Translations under genes and position numbers: made by a program
The notes under the pieces: model-generated
Database searches by the model: none
Told to the model about the DNA's origin: nothing
What the model saw: the letters and a program-made list of their open reading frames with translations, nothing else
Assembly (NCBI RefSeq): GCF_004146235.1
Contig: NZ_SELO01000021.1
Coordinates: forward strand, 1 to 64,000
Origin: Tropicimonas sp. IMCC6043
Lineage (GTDB): Bacteria; Pseudomonadota; Alphaproteobacteria; Rhodobacterales; Rhodobacteraceae
DNA length: 64,000 nt
Reading direction: 5' to 3'
In this document: positions 47,167-56,100 of the stretch, piece after piece
How the letters are laid out: every line of letters begins with the position of its first letter
Position numbering within the stretch: position 1 is the stretch's first letter

Positions 47167-47940
47167 TCAGCCGGGGAACACCTGCGCCATCGCGGCGTCG
47201 AACTGCGCCCAGCTCATGGTCGCCCGGTTGCCCGCAAAGCCGTGGTAATGCGACCTGCCGTTTGCGGTCGGCAGGCCGGCCCAGATCTCGGCGAGGTTGT
47301 TCATGAATTGGTGGCGGGTGATCGTGCCTGCCCGGAACCGGTGCAAGCCAGCCTCCAGGAGCAGGCGGTCGGCCAGCCGGTCCTGAAGGCGCGGCGTGAA
47401 CAGCGCGTGCTCGTCGATCCCAAGGTCGCGAACCAGTCGGGCGAGAGTCTGCGGGATGAACTGGTAACGGCCGATGGCGTGCTGCTGTTCGGGCGTGTCT
47501 TCGATCCACAGGAAGATCTCGGCGACGGACAAGGCGGTCGGCCGGCGAGGTGGCGGGACCGTCGCGGCGTGCTGGACAGCGTCGTAGCCGTGCCGGCGGG
47601 ATTCAGCGAAGCCGATGATGTCGAGGATCCCGTCGCGCTGCGATCCTCCAAGCCGGAGCATTCCTCCGGACGCGCCCGCTTCGGACCGGGCCGAGGTGCG
47701 GCCGGGCGTCTGGCGGGGTGGAGCGAACAGGCCGGCCTCGACCCGGCCGACAAAGAGCGAGGCGGCCTGCACTCGCCCATCGGGCTCGGCCGGCAGGCGG
47801 GACACCGTGACCAAACCACCCGCGCCCCGGAACAGGGAGCCGCGGGAATGGAGCGAGGCGGGTTCGGCGATCGTGCCACCGGCCAGCGCCGGGACGGCCG
47901 CGATCGCGGCCAGCGTCGGGACGAGTCCTCTCAGCGTCAT
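47167..47940 (-). CDS. Secreted lysozyme-like protein
   Basis: A 257-residue protein with an N-terminal signal peptide (about 1-20) and a C-terminal domain that resembles the lysozyme superfamily: IIGFAESRRHGYDAVQH with a candidate catalytic Glu, QQHAIGRYQFIPQTLARLVRDLGI, and DRLADRLLLEAGLHRF. This pattern is like phage-type and GH104-type muramidases. Residues 20-110 are low in similarity to anything I know. Peptidoglycan cleavage is inferred. Monocistronic, divergent from the EamA gene. Confidence 0.7.
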   Translation of the reverse strand: MTLRGLVPTLAAIAAVPALAGGTIAEPASLHSRGSLFRGAGGLVTVSRLPAEPDGRVQAASLFVGRVEAGLFAPPRQTPGRTSARSEAGASGGMLRLGGSQRDGILDIIGFAESRRHGYDAVQHAATVPPPRRPTALSVAEIFLWIEDTPEQQHAIGRYQFIPQTLARLVRDLGIDEHALFTPRLQDRLADRLLLEAGLHRFRAGTITRHQFMNNLAEIWAGLPTANGRSHYHGFAGNRATMSWAQFDAAMAQVFPG

Positions 47941-48054
47941 GCGCGCCTCGTTCTGAGTGCATCCGTGGCGCGGATCCTGCCCGAGAGACGTTCACATTTC
48001 GTTGCCGCTTTCAGGGAGTTGACCGCCCCCGCGCGATCCCCGAAAGAGAGCAGC

Positions 48055-48948
48055 ATGACACGCTCCCGCGCCACCGCCACCGGCTTCCTCGCCGTCCTTC
48101 TCTGGGCGCTACTGGCGCTCTTCACCGTCGGATCCGCGCCGGTGCCGCCGCTTCAGCTCACCGCGATGAGCTTCGCCATCGGCGGTGCGATCGGCGTTGT
48201 CTGGACGCTGGCGGCAGGCGGGCTGCACCGGCTGCGCGGCGTCGGCTGGAAGATCTATGCTTTCGGCACGGCGGGACTGTTCGGCTACCACTTCTTTTAT
48301 TTCTCGGCCCTCCGACTGGCCCCTCCGGCACAGGCAGGGCTCATCGCCTATCTCTGGCCGCTGCTCATCGTGCTGATGTCGGGGCTCCTGCCGGGCGAAC
48401 GCCTGCGCCCCGGCCACCTGCTGGGCGGCGCGCTCGGCCTCGGTGGCGCGGCTCTCATCATCCTCGGCGACGGCGGCGGGCTGCGCGGCGACGCCCTGCC
48501 CGGCTACGGGCTGGCGCTGCTCTGTGCCCTGTTCTGGTCCGGCTATTCCGTGCTGTCCCGCCGCATCGGCCACGCCCCGACCGAGACGGTCGCGGTCTTC
48601 TGCCTGGCCACGGCGCTTCTCTCGGGCCTCGCCCATCTGGCGCTGGAAGACACCGTGTTTCCGGCCACGGCACGCGCCTGGGCGAGCGTCGCAGCGCTCG
48701 GCCTCGGTCCCGTCGGGATCGCCTTCTATGTCTGGGATATCGGGGTGAAGCGCGGGGATATACAGCTTCTTGGTGTCGCAAGCTACGCTGCGCCGCTGCT
48801 CTCGACATTGGCACTGGTGCTTGCCGGTCTTGCGGAACCGACGCCGCGCCTTGCACTGGCGGCGGCATTGATCACCGGGGGCGCTGCACTGGCCGCCTGG
48901 GCCAGCGCACGCGCCGCTCGCGTCAGGAGGCGGACGTCAGCCGCGTGA
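48055..48948 (+). CDS. EamA/DMT family transporter
   Basis: A 297-residue inner-membrane protein with about ten helices in two EamA repeats (TGFLAVLLWALLALFTVGSAP and GYGLALLCALFWSGYSVLSRR mark the two starts). The closest type is the YddG-like aromatic or amino-acid exporter group, but substrate cannot be assigned. AAAGAGAG precedes the ATG at 48055; the frame is open far upstream across the lysozyme-like gene without homology. Its 3' end overlaps the DUF465 gene by 26 bases. Confidence 0.87.
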   Translation: MTRSRATATGFLAVLLWALLALFTVGSAPVPPLQLTAMSFAIGGAIGVVWTLAAGGLHRLRGVGWKIYAFGTAGLFGYHFFYFSALRLAPPAQAGLIAYLWPLLIVLMSGLLPGERLRPGHLLGGALGLGGAALIILGDGGGLRGDALPGYGLALLCALFWSGYSVLSRRIGHAPTETVAVFCLATALLSGLAHLALEDTVFPATARAWASVAALGLGPVGIAFYVWDIGVKRGDIQLLGVASYAAPLLSTLALVLAGLAEPTPRLALAAALITGGAALAAWASARAARVRRRTSAA

Positions 48949-49093
48949 TCTCTTCCTTTATTCGAAGCTTCTGTTTCTTGAGTTCTACAATCTCGAGGTC
49001 GTCGGAGCCGGGGGCAGATTGAATTTCCTCCACTTTCGCCGACAGGGCGGAATGTTTCTTGCGGAGTTCTTCAACGCGGGCGGACTCGGACAT
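48923..49093 (-). CDS. DUF465 (YdcH) family small protein
   Basis: A 56-residue coiled-coil protein (MSESARVEELRKKHSALSA ... VELKKQKLRIKEEI) with the conserved LKKxKLxxKEEI end of the DUF465/YdcH family. Function is unknown. It overlaps the 3' end of the EamA gene by 26 bases on the opposite strand. Confidence 0.8.
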   Translation of the reverse strand: MSESARVEELRKKHSALSAKVEEIQSAPGSDDLEIVELKKQKLRIKEEITRLTSAS

Positions 49094-49218
49094 GGCCAAC
49101 TTCTCCTCTCAAGTTCTTTCGCCCCTCAAGTGCAGCACGATTTTCTGGGCTTGTCACGCCGAACCGGCATCACAGGTGAATATTTTGCACGGGCTCTGCA
49201 AAACCTTGCCGAAAATGC

Positions 49219-49986
49219 CTATATGGCTGCGGCGCCGAATGCTGGAAGGGCCGCGCCGCCGCGCAGCACGGCAGTGATCTCCTCGGAATAGTCCTCGCCG
49301 TCGAATTCATGCATCCGCCCGCGATGGAGCACCAGCGGCGCGTGCAGCCGCAAAGGCGCCCGGCCGCCCTTGCGAAGGCGGACGATCACCAGGCTCGCGT
49401 CCCGTCCCTCCCGCGGTTGCAGCGGTTGGATCTGAACGGATCCCAGCCCGTCCTGCGTGCCGAGCAGGTCCGCCAGCCGTTCGGGCCGGTGGATCAGCGT
49501 GAGCCAGCCCTTTGTTGCCAGCCGCCGGGCCGCGGTTGCGATCCAGAGCGCGAGCGGCGTCTCCTCGCCCATTGCCGCCTCCCGCGCGCCATGCGGCGAC
49601 GCATGCGAGTTCTCGCGCCGGAAATAGGGCGGGTTGGCGATCACATGGTCGAAGCTCCGCTGACGGATACCCGGCGGGAGATGGGCGAGGTCCGCCTCGA
49701 CCACGTTCATCTCCACGCCGTTTTCCGCGGCGTTGCGCCGCGCCAGCGCAGCGATCTCCGGCTGCCGCTCGACTCCCGTGAGCGCAAGCCCCGAAACGCG
49801 CGCCGCCAGACAGAGCGAGGCCGTGCCGGTGCCGCAGCCGAGTTCGAGCACGCTCTGCCCGGGCTCCGCCGGACAGGCGGCCGCGAGCAGGACCGGGTCG
49901 ATACCGGCGCGATAGCCCTTTGCCGGTTGCCAGAGTGCCAGGCGACCGCCGAGATAGGCATCCCGCGTCAGCGGCATGTCGTCCAT
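49219..49986 (-). CDS. TrmN6-like N6-adenine methyltransferase
   Basis: A 255-residue class I SAM methyltransferase. SAM-binding VLELGCGTGTASLCLA near residue 47 and the amino-methyltransferase motif VIANPPYFRREN near 115 place it with the tRNA1(Val) adenine-37 N6 methyltransferases (TrmN6/YfiC). Target is inferred from the family. It starts one base after the stop of the DUF2007 gene and is cotranscribed with it. Confidence 0.87.
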   Translation of the reverse strand: MDDMPLTRDAYLGGRLALWQPAKGYRAGIDPVLLAAACPAEPGQSVLELGCGTGTASLCLAARVSGLALTGVERQPEIAALARRNAAENGVEMNVVEADLAHLPPGIRQRSFDHVIANPPYFRRENSHASPHGAREAAMGEETPLALWIATAARRLATKGWLTLIHRPERLADLLGTQDGLGSVQIQPLQPREGRDASLVIVRLRKGGRAPLRLHAPLVLHRGRMHEFDGEDYSEEITAVLRGGAALPAFGAAAI

Positions 49987-49987
49987 C

Positions 49988-50209
49988 TCAGCGGTCCTCG
50001 CTGACGTCGAGATCGTTGTCGCGCAGGGCCACGCGGGCGCGGAACAGGTCCCTGTCGGCCACCATGAGCCGCCGCGGCAGGATGCCCAACGACCCTTCGA
50101 GGATGCTCATATGGACGTCCATTTCGAAGCAGTCTATATCCTCGCCAGCGAGGAGCGTTTTCGCGAAGGCGATTACTGTAAGGTCGGTGCTGCGTAAAAC
50201 CTCTTTCAT
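49988..50209 (-). CDS. DUF2007 domain protein
   Basis: A 73-residue protein (VLRSTDLTVIAFAKTLLAGEDIDCF ... RRLMVADRDLFRARVAL) of the DUF2007 'putative signal transducing' family, with a ferredoxin-like fold by family knowledge. No function is established. Cotranscribed with the downstream methyltransferase and divergent from the polyprenyl synthase gene. Confidence 0.87.
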   Translation of the reverse strand: MKEVLRSTDLTVIAFAKTLLAGEDIDCFEMDVHMSILEGSLGILPRRLMVADRDLFRARVALRDNDLDVSEDR

Positions 50210-50264
50210 GGCGTCGAGTTAAGAGAAGGCCCGCCGCCTTGTCGAGCGGGATAGCAAGACCGTG

Positions 50265-51266
50265 ATGAGCCTGGACGACCCCAGCCAGAAACCGCATGAC
50301 CGCCTCGCCGCCGCGCTTTCGGACGAGATGGCGCAGGTCAACGCGCTGATCCGCACCCGGATGGCCTCCGAGCACGCCCCCCGGATTCCCGAGGTGACAG
50401 CGCATCTGGTCGAGGCGGGCGGCAAGCGACTCCGGCCGATGCTGACCCTCGCGACGGCGCGGATGTGCGGCTACACCGGCGACAGCCATGTGAAACTCGC
50501 CGCAACGGTGGAATTCATCCACACCGCGACACTCCTGCATGACGACGTGGTCGACGAGAGCGCGCAACGGCGCGGCCGGCCGACCGCGAACCTGCTCTGG
50601 GACAACAAGTCCTCGGTGCTGGTTGGCGACTATCTCTTTGCCCGCTCCTTCCAGTTGATGGTGGAAACCGGCAGCCTCAGGGTGATGGACATTCTCGCCA
50701 ACGCCTCGGCGGTGATCGCCGAAGGCGAGGTTCTCCAGATGACCGCGGCGCAGGACCTCGGCACGGACGAGTCGATCTACCTGCAGGTGATCCGCGGAAA
50801 GACCGCGGCGCTCTTTGCGGCGGCGTGCGAGGTCGGCGGCGTGGTGGCCGGGGCTCCGGAAGAACAGGTCTTGGCGCTGCGTGATTACGGTGATGCGCTC
50901 GGCATCAGCTTCCAGATCGTCGATGACTTGCTGGACTACGGCGGCGACGCCGCGGCGACAGGCAAGAATGTCGGCGACGACTTCCGCGAACGCAAACTGA
51001 CGCTGCCGGTGATCAAGGCGGTGGCGCTGGCCGACGACGAGGAACGAGCGTTCTGGCGCCGAGTCATCGAGAAGGGCGACCAACGCCCGGGCGATCTCGA
51101 GACCGCGCTGGCGCTGCTCGCAACCCATGGCACGCTCGAGGCCACCCGGCGCGAGGCACTCGGCTGGGCGGAGCGCGCGAAGACTGCGCTTTCGGCTCTT
51201 CCCGCGGACGAGATTCGCGAGATGCTGACCGACCTCGCAGATTACGTGGTGGCGCGGCTGCGCTGA
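50265..51266 (+). CDS. ispB: All-trans polyprenyl diphosphate synthase (ubiquinone side chain)
   Basis: A 333-residue long-chain prenyl transferase with both aspartate-rich motifs (LLHDDVVDES near residue 88 and FQIVDDLLDYGGD near 218) and the GGKRLRPML substrate-binding motif. Family placement suggests octa- or decaprenyl diphosphate synthesis for ubiquinone; alphaproteobacteria usually make Q-10. The ATG at 50265 is preferred to an adjacent GTG. Confidence 0.94.
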   Translation: MSLDDPSQKPHDRLAAALSDEMAQVNALIRTRMASEHAPRIPEVTAHLVEAGGKRLRPMLTLATARMCGYTGDSHVKLAATVEFIHTATLLHDDVVDESAQRRGRPTANLLWDNKSSVLVGDYLFARSFQLMVETGSLRVMDILANASAVIAEGEVLQMTAAQDLGTDESIYLQVIRGKTAALFAAACEVGGVVAGAPEEQVLALRDYGDALGISFQIVDDLLDYGGDAAATGKNVGDDFRERKLTLPVIKAVALADDEERAFWRRVIEKGDQRPGDLETALALLATHGTLEATRREALGWAERAKTALSALPADEIREMLTDLADYVVARLR

Positions 51267-51292
51267 ACCTGCCGTCTCGCAGCGCCTTCCGC

Positions 51293-51751
51293 TCATCCCG
51301 GAACCGGGTAGCCCCGCCAGGACTTGATCGACCGCAGGGCAAAGCTTGTCTGCATTCCCGACACGCCGGGCAACCGGGCGAGGCATCGGCGATGGATCAT
51401 GTCGTAATGCGCCACGTCACGGGCCACGATGCGCAGGATGTAATCCGCGGTGCCGGTGGTCAGCACGCATTCGAGGATCTCGTCATAGAGCTGCACCGCC
51501 TTTTCGAAGGCGTCCATTGCCTCCTGGCTCTGCGAGGTCAGCGTGATGTCGACGAAGACCTCGAGGTCCAGCCCCAGAGCCTTCGGATTCACCCGCGCCG
51601 AATAACCGTCGATCATGCCGCTTTGCTCGAGGAGCTTCACCCGCCGGTGGCAGGCCGAGGTCGAGAGCCCGATCCGATCGGCTAGCTCCGCAACCGCGAT
51701 ATGCGAATCCCGCTGCAGCTCGCGCAGGATGTTGGCGTCAAATCTGTCCAA
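51293..51751 (-). CDS. Lrp/AsnC family regulator of alanine dehydrogenase
   Basis: A 152-residue Lrp-type regulator: N-terminal helix-turn-helix (DANILRELQRDSHIAVAELADRIGLSTSACHRRVKLLE, quoted in part) and a C-terminal RAM ligand-binding domain. The TTG at 51751 follows a GGGAGG site at good spacing, and the family normally begins a few residues before FDANILRELQ, so the longer frame is unlikely. Divergent from ald; by analogy to AldR-type pairs it probably responds to alanine and controls ald. Confidence 0.88.
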   Translation of the reverse strand: MDRFDANILRELQRDSHIAVAELADRIGLSTSACHRRVKLLEQSGMIDGYSARVNPKALGLDLEVFVDITLTSQSQEAMDAFEKAVQLYDEILECVLTTGTADYILRIVARDVAHYDMIHRRCLARLPGVSGMQTSFALRSIKSWRGYPVPG

Positions 51752-51756
51752 ATGAC

Positions 51757-51764
51757 ATCCTCCC
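51757..51764 (-). promoter_or_regulatory. Ribosome-binding site deciding the TTG start of the Lrp-type gene
   Basis: GGGAGGAT on the minus strand lies five bases before the TTG at 51751. The nearest ATG that matches this site is in another frame. Confidence 0.6.
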
Positions 51765-51882
51765 GTTTTGACCAATCTTCGGAAATCTTCTCGCAAAACG
51801 CCAGAGAGACGCGCCATGTATGAATCGAAACCGACGCAGAGCGTGATATTCTTGACAGAATTGCACAAGGGAGACAGCGGCT

Positions 51883-53004
51883 ATGCGCATCGGTGTGCCG
51901 AAGGAAATCAAGACCCATGAATACCGCGTCGGGCTGACGCCGGAATCTGCCGCCGAGATGATCGCGCATGGCCATTCCGTCGCGGTGGAAACCGGCGCCG
52001 GCGTCGGAATCGGGGCCGACGATTCGGTCTACGAGGCCGTCGGCGCAACGATCCTCGGCACGGCGACGGAGGTCTTCGCCACCGCGGAGATGATCGTGAA
52101 GGTCAAGGAACCGCAGCCCGCCGAGTGCGCGATGCTGCGGCCGGGCCAGCTGCTGTACACCTATCTCCACCTCGCCCCCGACCCGAACCAGGCGAAGGCG
52201 TTGATGGAGTCGGGTGCCGTCGCGGTGGCCTACGAAACCGTTACCGATGCCTGGGGCGGTCTGCCGCTGCTGAAGCCGATGAGCCAGGTCGCCGGGCGGA
52301 TGTCGATCCAGGCCGGGGCCACGGCGCTGGAGAAGGCGCATGGCGGCCGCGGCGTGCTGCTCGGCGGCGTGCCGGGCGTGGCGCCGGCAAAGGTCGTCGT
52401 GATCGGCGGCGGCGTCGTCGGCTTCAACGCCGCGCAGATGGCGGTGGGCCTCGGCGCGGATGTCACCATCATGGACCGCAATCCGGAGGCGCTCGAGCGG
52501 CTTGCCACGCATTTCGAGAGCCGCGCCAAGACCGCCTATTCGACCCGTACGCGGATTGCCGAACTCGTTGCCGCCGCCGACCTCGTCATCGGCGCGGTGC
52601 TGATCCCCGGCGCGGCGGCACCGAAACTGGTGACCCGCGCGGATCTCGCCGAGATGAAGCCGGGCGCGGTCCTTGTCGACGTCGCCATCGACCAAGGTGG
52701 CTGTTTCGAGACGTCCCGGCCCACGACCCATTCCGAGCCGACCTTCGAGGTCGACGGAATCGTGCACTATTGCGTCGCCAACATGCCCGGCGCCGTAGCG
52801 CGCACGTCGACCTACGCGCTCAACAACGCCACCCTGCCCCATGCCCTGCGCATGGCCGATCTCGGCTGGAAGGAGGCGCTGCGGCGCAATCCGCACCTGC
52901 GCGCGGGGCTGAACGTCTGGGACGGACGGATCACCTGCGACGCAGTCGCCGAAGCGCTCGGCCTCGACGGGATCGACGCAGAGGTTGCGCTGGCGGCCGA
53001 GTAG
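51883..53004 (+). CDS. ald: Alanine dehydrogenase
   Basis: A 373-residue NAD-dependent alanine dehydrogenase (alanine to pyruvate and ammonia). [20 protein letters not shown] and [10 protein letters not shown] at the N-terminus, [22 protein letters not shown] and the nucleotide-binding [20 protein letters not shown] are diagnostic. AAGGGAG precedes the ATG. Divergent from the Lrp-type gene; a GC hairpin lies downstream. Confidence 0.97.
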   Translation: MRIGVPKEIKTHEYRVGLTPESAAEMIAHGHSVAVETGAGVGIGADDSVYEAVGATILGTATEVFATAEMIVKVKEPQPAECAMLRPGQLLYTYLHLAPDPNQAKALMESGAVAVAYETVTDAWGGLPLLKPMSQVAGRMSIQAGATALEKAHGGRGVLLGGVPGVAPAKVVVIGGGVVGFNAAQMAVGLGADVTIMDRNPEALERLATHFESRAKTAYSTRTRIAELVAAADLVIGAVLIPGAAAPKLVTRADLAEMKPGAVLVDVAIDQGGCFETSRPTTHSEPTFEVDGIVHYCVANMPGAVARTSTYALNNATLPHALRMADLGWKEALRRNPHLRAGLNVWDGRITCDAVAEALGLDGIDAEVALAAE

Positions 53005-53106
53005 ACGCGTGTCGGTGCGCCGCTGCGCGACGCCGATCGCCGGCAGACCCCAGGGGTGAGCCCGCACGAGACGCGCTCACTTCAAAAACCTGGCCCTGGA
53101 AGCACG

Positions 53107-53134
53107 CCGCCCGCCGGATCTCTCCGGCGGGCGG
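53107..53134 (+). terminator. Hairpin after ald
   Basis: Perfect 11-base GC arms 53107-53117 and 53124-53134 with a six-base loop, about 100 bases beyond the ald stop. The following bases (TCTGACTCT) are only partly T-rich. Confidence 0.55.
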
Positions 53135-53346
53135 TCTGACTCTCACTTCGGCTCCGGGTCAGGCGGCCATGCGACGAAAGAACCTTTTCGGCCATGCCAG
53201 GAAAATCATCTGGCTTCCGCGCCGGCGCCGACCGAAGAGCATCTGGAATCCATGATTCGGATGCATCTCGCGCTCCTCTGCAGTTTGTCGATCTTAAAAC
53301 AAGATGGCACTTGCGGCGCGAAATTCAACCCCAGAAGGAGGGAAAC

Positions 53347-53361
53347 TATACCATGGGTATA
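53347..53361. promoter_or_regulatory. Operator-like palindrome TATACC-N3-GGTATA
   Basis: A perfect inverted repeat with six-base arms and a three-base centre that coincides with an ATG. It lies just beyond the 3' end of hemC in an AT-rich island. It could bind a dimeric regulator; none is recognised. Confidence 0.35.
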
Positions 53362-53397
53362 AAACTGGTTGTTTTCCGGTCACGCCCCTTAGCCTAG
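53353..53397 (+). other. Possible 14-codon mini frame
   Basis: An AGAAGGAGG site (53333-53341) precedes this ATG by 11 bases. The peptide (MGIKLVVFRSRPLA) overlaps the hemC stop region on the opposite strand by four bases. The site is strong but the frame is too short to assess. Confidence 0.25.
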
Positions 53398-54350
53398 ACC
53401 GGGGCGTCGAAGAAGCCCGGGCCGGCCTGTTCCAGCAGTCGGGCGGCGAGATCGCGGCCGAGGGCTGGGCCGTCCTCGATCGGCGCGCTTGCGGCGCCCT
53501 CGTAACACCGGCTGCCGTCCGGACGCAGGATCTCGCCTCTGAGCGCGAGGTTGCCGCCCTCGAGCACGGCCAGGCCCGCGATGGGCGTCTCGCAGGAGCC
53601 GTCGAGCGCGGCGAGGAAGGCCCGCTCGGCGGCGAGCCGCTGGCCGGTCGGCACATCGTGGATCGCCTCGAGCATGCGCGCCGCTCGGCTGTCGCTGTCC
53701 CGCCGCTCGATGCCGATCGCGCCCTGCGCCACCGCCGGTAGCATGTCTTCGGTGGCGATCGGCACCCGCGCGATATCGAGCCCCAGCCGGTTCAACCCGG
53801 CGCAGGCAAGGAAGGTCGCCGCGGCCACACCGTCCTGAAGCTTCTTCATCCGGGTCTGCACATTGCCGCGGAACTCCACCAGCCGAAGGTCCGGCCGCCG
53901 GTAGAGCAGCTGCGCCCGCCGCCGCAGCGAGGATGTCCCGACCACTGCACCCTCCGGCAGGTCTGAGAAGGCGCGGCCCTCAAGCGTGACGAAGGCATCG
54001 CGCACATCCTCGCGCGGAAGGAAACAGTCGAGCACAAGCCCTGCGGGCTGCTCGACCGGCATGTCCTTCATCGAATGGACCGCGATGTCGATCTGATCCG
54101 CGAGCAGCGCTTCCTCGATCTCCTTGGTGAAGAGCCCCTTGTTGCCGATCTCCTTCAGCGGCCGGTCCGTGTCGATCAGCGCGCGGTCGTCGCCGGTGGT
54201 CTTGATCACCACGATCTCGAAGGCCTCGGCCGCAAGGCCGAAGGCGGCGCCGAGCCGGGCGCGGGTTTCATGCGCCTGAGCCAGCGCCAGCGGCGAGCCG
54301 CGGGTGCCGATGCGCAGCGGCGCGGCGGGGTTGGGGAGCGGATATTCCAT
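53394..54350 (-). CDS. hemC: Hydroxymethylbilane synthase (porphobilinogen deaminase)
   Basis: A 318-residue enzyme that joins four porphobilinogens to hydroxymethylbilane. LRIGTRGSPLALAQA, VHSMKDMPVEQPAG, VGTSSLRRRAQLLY and the cofactor-binding Cys in LDGSCETPIAG (about residue 243) are present. The ATG at 54350 fits the family; the longer frame crosses the divergent hemE. Divergent from hemE, the common rhodobacterial arrangement. Confidence 0.97.
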   Translation of the reverse strand: MEYPLPNPAAPLRIGTRGSPLALAQAHETRARLGAAFGLAAEAFEIVVIKTTGDDRALIDTDRPLKEIGNKGLFTKEIEEALLADQIDIAVHSMKDMPVEQPAGLVLDCFLPREDVRDAFVTLEGRAFSDLPEGAVVGTSSLRRRAQLLYRRPDLRLVEFRGNVQTRMKKLQDGVAAATFLACAGLNRLGLDIARVPIATEDMLPAVAQGAIGIERRDSDSRAARMLEAIHDVPTGQRLAAERAFLAALDGSCETPIAGLAVLEGGNLALRGEILRPDGSRCYEGAASAPIEDGPALGRDLAARLLEQAGPGFFDAPV

Positions 54351-54455
54351 GCCCTCGTGCTTAATTGCCGCCCCGCGGCCTGACAACACCCTGCCCCGCT
54401 TGACTTCCTGTCCCAGAGGTCGCACCCAACGGGGCGAACAGAGGGGAGGGCAAGG

Positions 54456-55490
54456 ATGGCGAAAAAGCTCCTGAGAGCGCTGGCCGGAGAAACCCAGGCG
54501 GTTCCGCCGATCTGGATGATGCGCCAGGCCGGCCGCTACCTGCCGGAATACCGCGCCACCCGTGCGCAGGCCGGGGATTTCCTGTCTCTTTGCTATAATC
54601 CAGAGCTCGCTGCCGAAGTGACGTTGCAGCCGATCCGCCGTTACGGATTCGACGCGGCGATCCTCTTTGCCGATATCCTGCTCCTGCCCGACGCGCTCGG
54701 GGCCGACCTTTGGTTCGTGACCGGCGAGGGGCCGCGGCTCTCCACGGTGACGGCCCAGGCGGATTTCGACCGGCTCAAAGGCAAGGACGACATCCACGAC
54801 CACCTCGCGCCGGTCTACGAGACGGTGCGCCTGCTCGCCCGCGAGCTGCCCGAAGAGGTCGCGCTCATCGGTTTCGCCGGCGCGCCCTGGACGGTGGCGA
54901 CCTACATGATCGCCGGCCGCGGCACGCCCGACCAGGGCCCGGCCCATGCGCTCAAGGCAGAGAACCGGCCGCTCTTCGACGCGCTGATGGAGCGGCTGAC
55001 CGAGGCCACGATCGAATACCTCTCGCAGCAGGTCGAGGCAGGGGCAGAGGTGGTGAAACTCTTCGACAGCTGGGCGGGCTCACTCAGCGGCGCGGATTTC
55101 GAGACCTATGCCGTCGAACCCGCCCGCCGGATCACCGCCGCTCTGAAGGCGCGCCACCCCGGCCTTCCGATAATCGCCTTCCCACGCGAGGCCGGCGAGA
55201 AATATGTCGGATTCGCCAGGGCGACCGGGGTCGACTGCGTCGCGCTCGACAATTCGGTGAGCCCCGAATGGGCCGCCGAACATGTGCAGGTCGACGGCTG
55301 CGTGCAGGGCAACCTTGCCTCTTCGCACATGGTCACTGGCGGCGCCGCGCTGGTCGAGGAAACCCGCCGGATCGTCTCGGCCTTCTCCAGGGGACCGCAC
55401 ATCTTCAACCTCGGCCATGGAATCACCCCGGATGCCGACCCCGACAATGTAAGCCTTATGATCGACACGGTGCGCGGCGCCCGGGGCTGA
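54456..55490 (+). CDS. hemE: Uroporphyrinogen decarboxylase
   Basis: A 344-residue HemE that decarboxylates uroporphyrinogen III to coproporphyrinogen III. Signatures [17 protein letters not shown] and [16 protein letters not shown] are intact. A GGGGAGG site precedes the start. It shares a 105-base divergent promoter region with hemC and is followed after four bases by a TRIC-family gene. Confidence 0.97.
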   Translation: MAKKLLRALAGETQAVPPIWMMRQAGRYLPEYRATRAQAGDFLSLCYNPELAAEVTLQPIRRYGFDAAILFADILLLPDALGADLWFVTGEGPRLSTVTAQADFDRLKGKDDIHDHLAPVYETVRLLARELPEEVALIGFAGAPWTVATYMIAGRGTPDQGPAHALKAENRPLFDALMERLTEATIEYLSQQVEAGAEVVKLFDSWAGSLSGADFETYAVEPARRITAALKARHPGLPIIAFPREAGEKYVGFARATGVDCVALDNSVSPEWAAEHVQVDGCVQGNLASSHMVTGGAALVEETRRIVSAFSRGPHIFNLGHGITPDADPDNVSLMIDTVRGARG

Positions 55491-55494
55491 CCGC

Positions 55495-56097
55495 ATGCTG
55501 CTGGCGCATCTCACGCTGACGCTGACCGTGGTGGCCACGGCAACGATGGCGGCCTCCGCGGCGGTCCAGGCGGTCCGGCAGGAGTTCGACCTCTTCGGCG
55601 CCACCGTCCTCGCCATCGCTGCGGCGCTCGGCGGCGGGACCGTCCGCGACCTCCTGCTGGGCCGCACACCGGTTTTCTGGATCGACGACCTGACCTATGT
55701 CGCCACGACCGTTCCCATCGCCATGCTGACCTGGTTCGCCGCCCGCCGCATGGACACCGGCAACGGCCGTCGACTCCGGCTGCTGCTCTACCTCGATGCA
55801 ATGGGTCTGGCGCTGTTCACCCTGATGGGCACGCGGATCGCTCTGCAGGCCGAGACTTCGGCGCTGATCGCCATCATCATCGGATGCATCACCGGCACCG
55901 TCGGGGGCATGATCCGCGACATGTTGTGCAACCTGACCCCGACGATCCTGAAGAAGGACCTCTATGCCACGATCTCGCTCGCCGGCGGCGCGGTCTACCT
56001 GCTGCTGCGGGAAGCCGCCCCGGACTGGGCCGCCATCCTGGTCGCCTTCGTCGGCATGCTCGTTGCGCGGGTCGTCGTCATCCGCCGCGCCGCCTGA
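55495..56097 (+). CDS. TRIC-family (UPF0126/YicG-type) membrane protein
   Basis: A 200-residue protein with about seven hydrophobic helices and two related repeats, each with a glycine-rich segment (ALGGGTVRDLLLGRTPVFWI near residue 42 and ITGTVGGMIRDMLCNLTP near 130). The family includes bacterial TRIC-type potassium or cation channels. It follows hemE by four bases and is probably cotranscribed, though no haem role is known. Confidence 0.87.
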   Translation: MLLAHLTLTLTVVATATMAASAAVQAVRQEFDLFGATVLAIAAALGGGTVRDLLLGRTPVFWIDDLTYVATTVPIAMLTWFAARRMDTGNGRRLRLLLYLDAMGLALFTLMGTRIALQAETSALIAIIIGCITGTVGGMIRDMLCNLTPTILKKDLYATISLAGGAVYLLLREAAPDWAAILVAFVGMLVARVVVIRRAA

Positions 56098-56100
56098 TCC

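Larger units (their letters stand above)
53005..53393. other. Gap between ald and hemC
   Basis: No supported gene of normal size. The stretch holds a hairpin (53107-53134), a 28-codon basic frame from 53169 that lacks a good ribosome-binding site, and, at the right edge, an AGAAGGAGG site followed by a 14-codon frame and a palindrome at 53347-53361. The part from 53285 to 53375 is AT-rich for this genome. Confidence 0.45.

Noticed and set aside
51853-51858. TTGACA hexamer just upstream of ald
   Set aside because: It is only about 25 bases before the start codon, so a matching -10 would fall on the ribosome-binding site. Not a usable ald promoter.
53169-53255. 28-codon basic frame in the ald-hemC gap (MRRKNLFGHARK...)
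   Set aside because: No ribosome-binding site at proper spacing and no recognised family; it may be chance.
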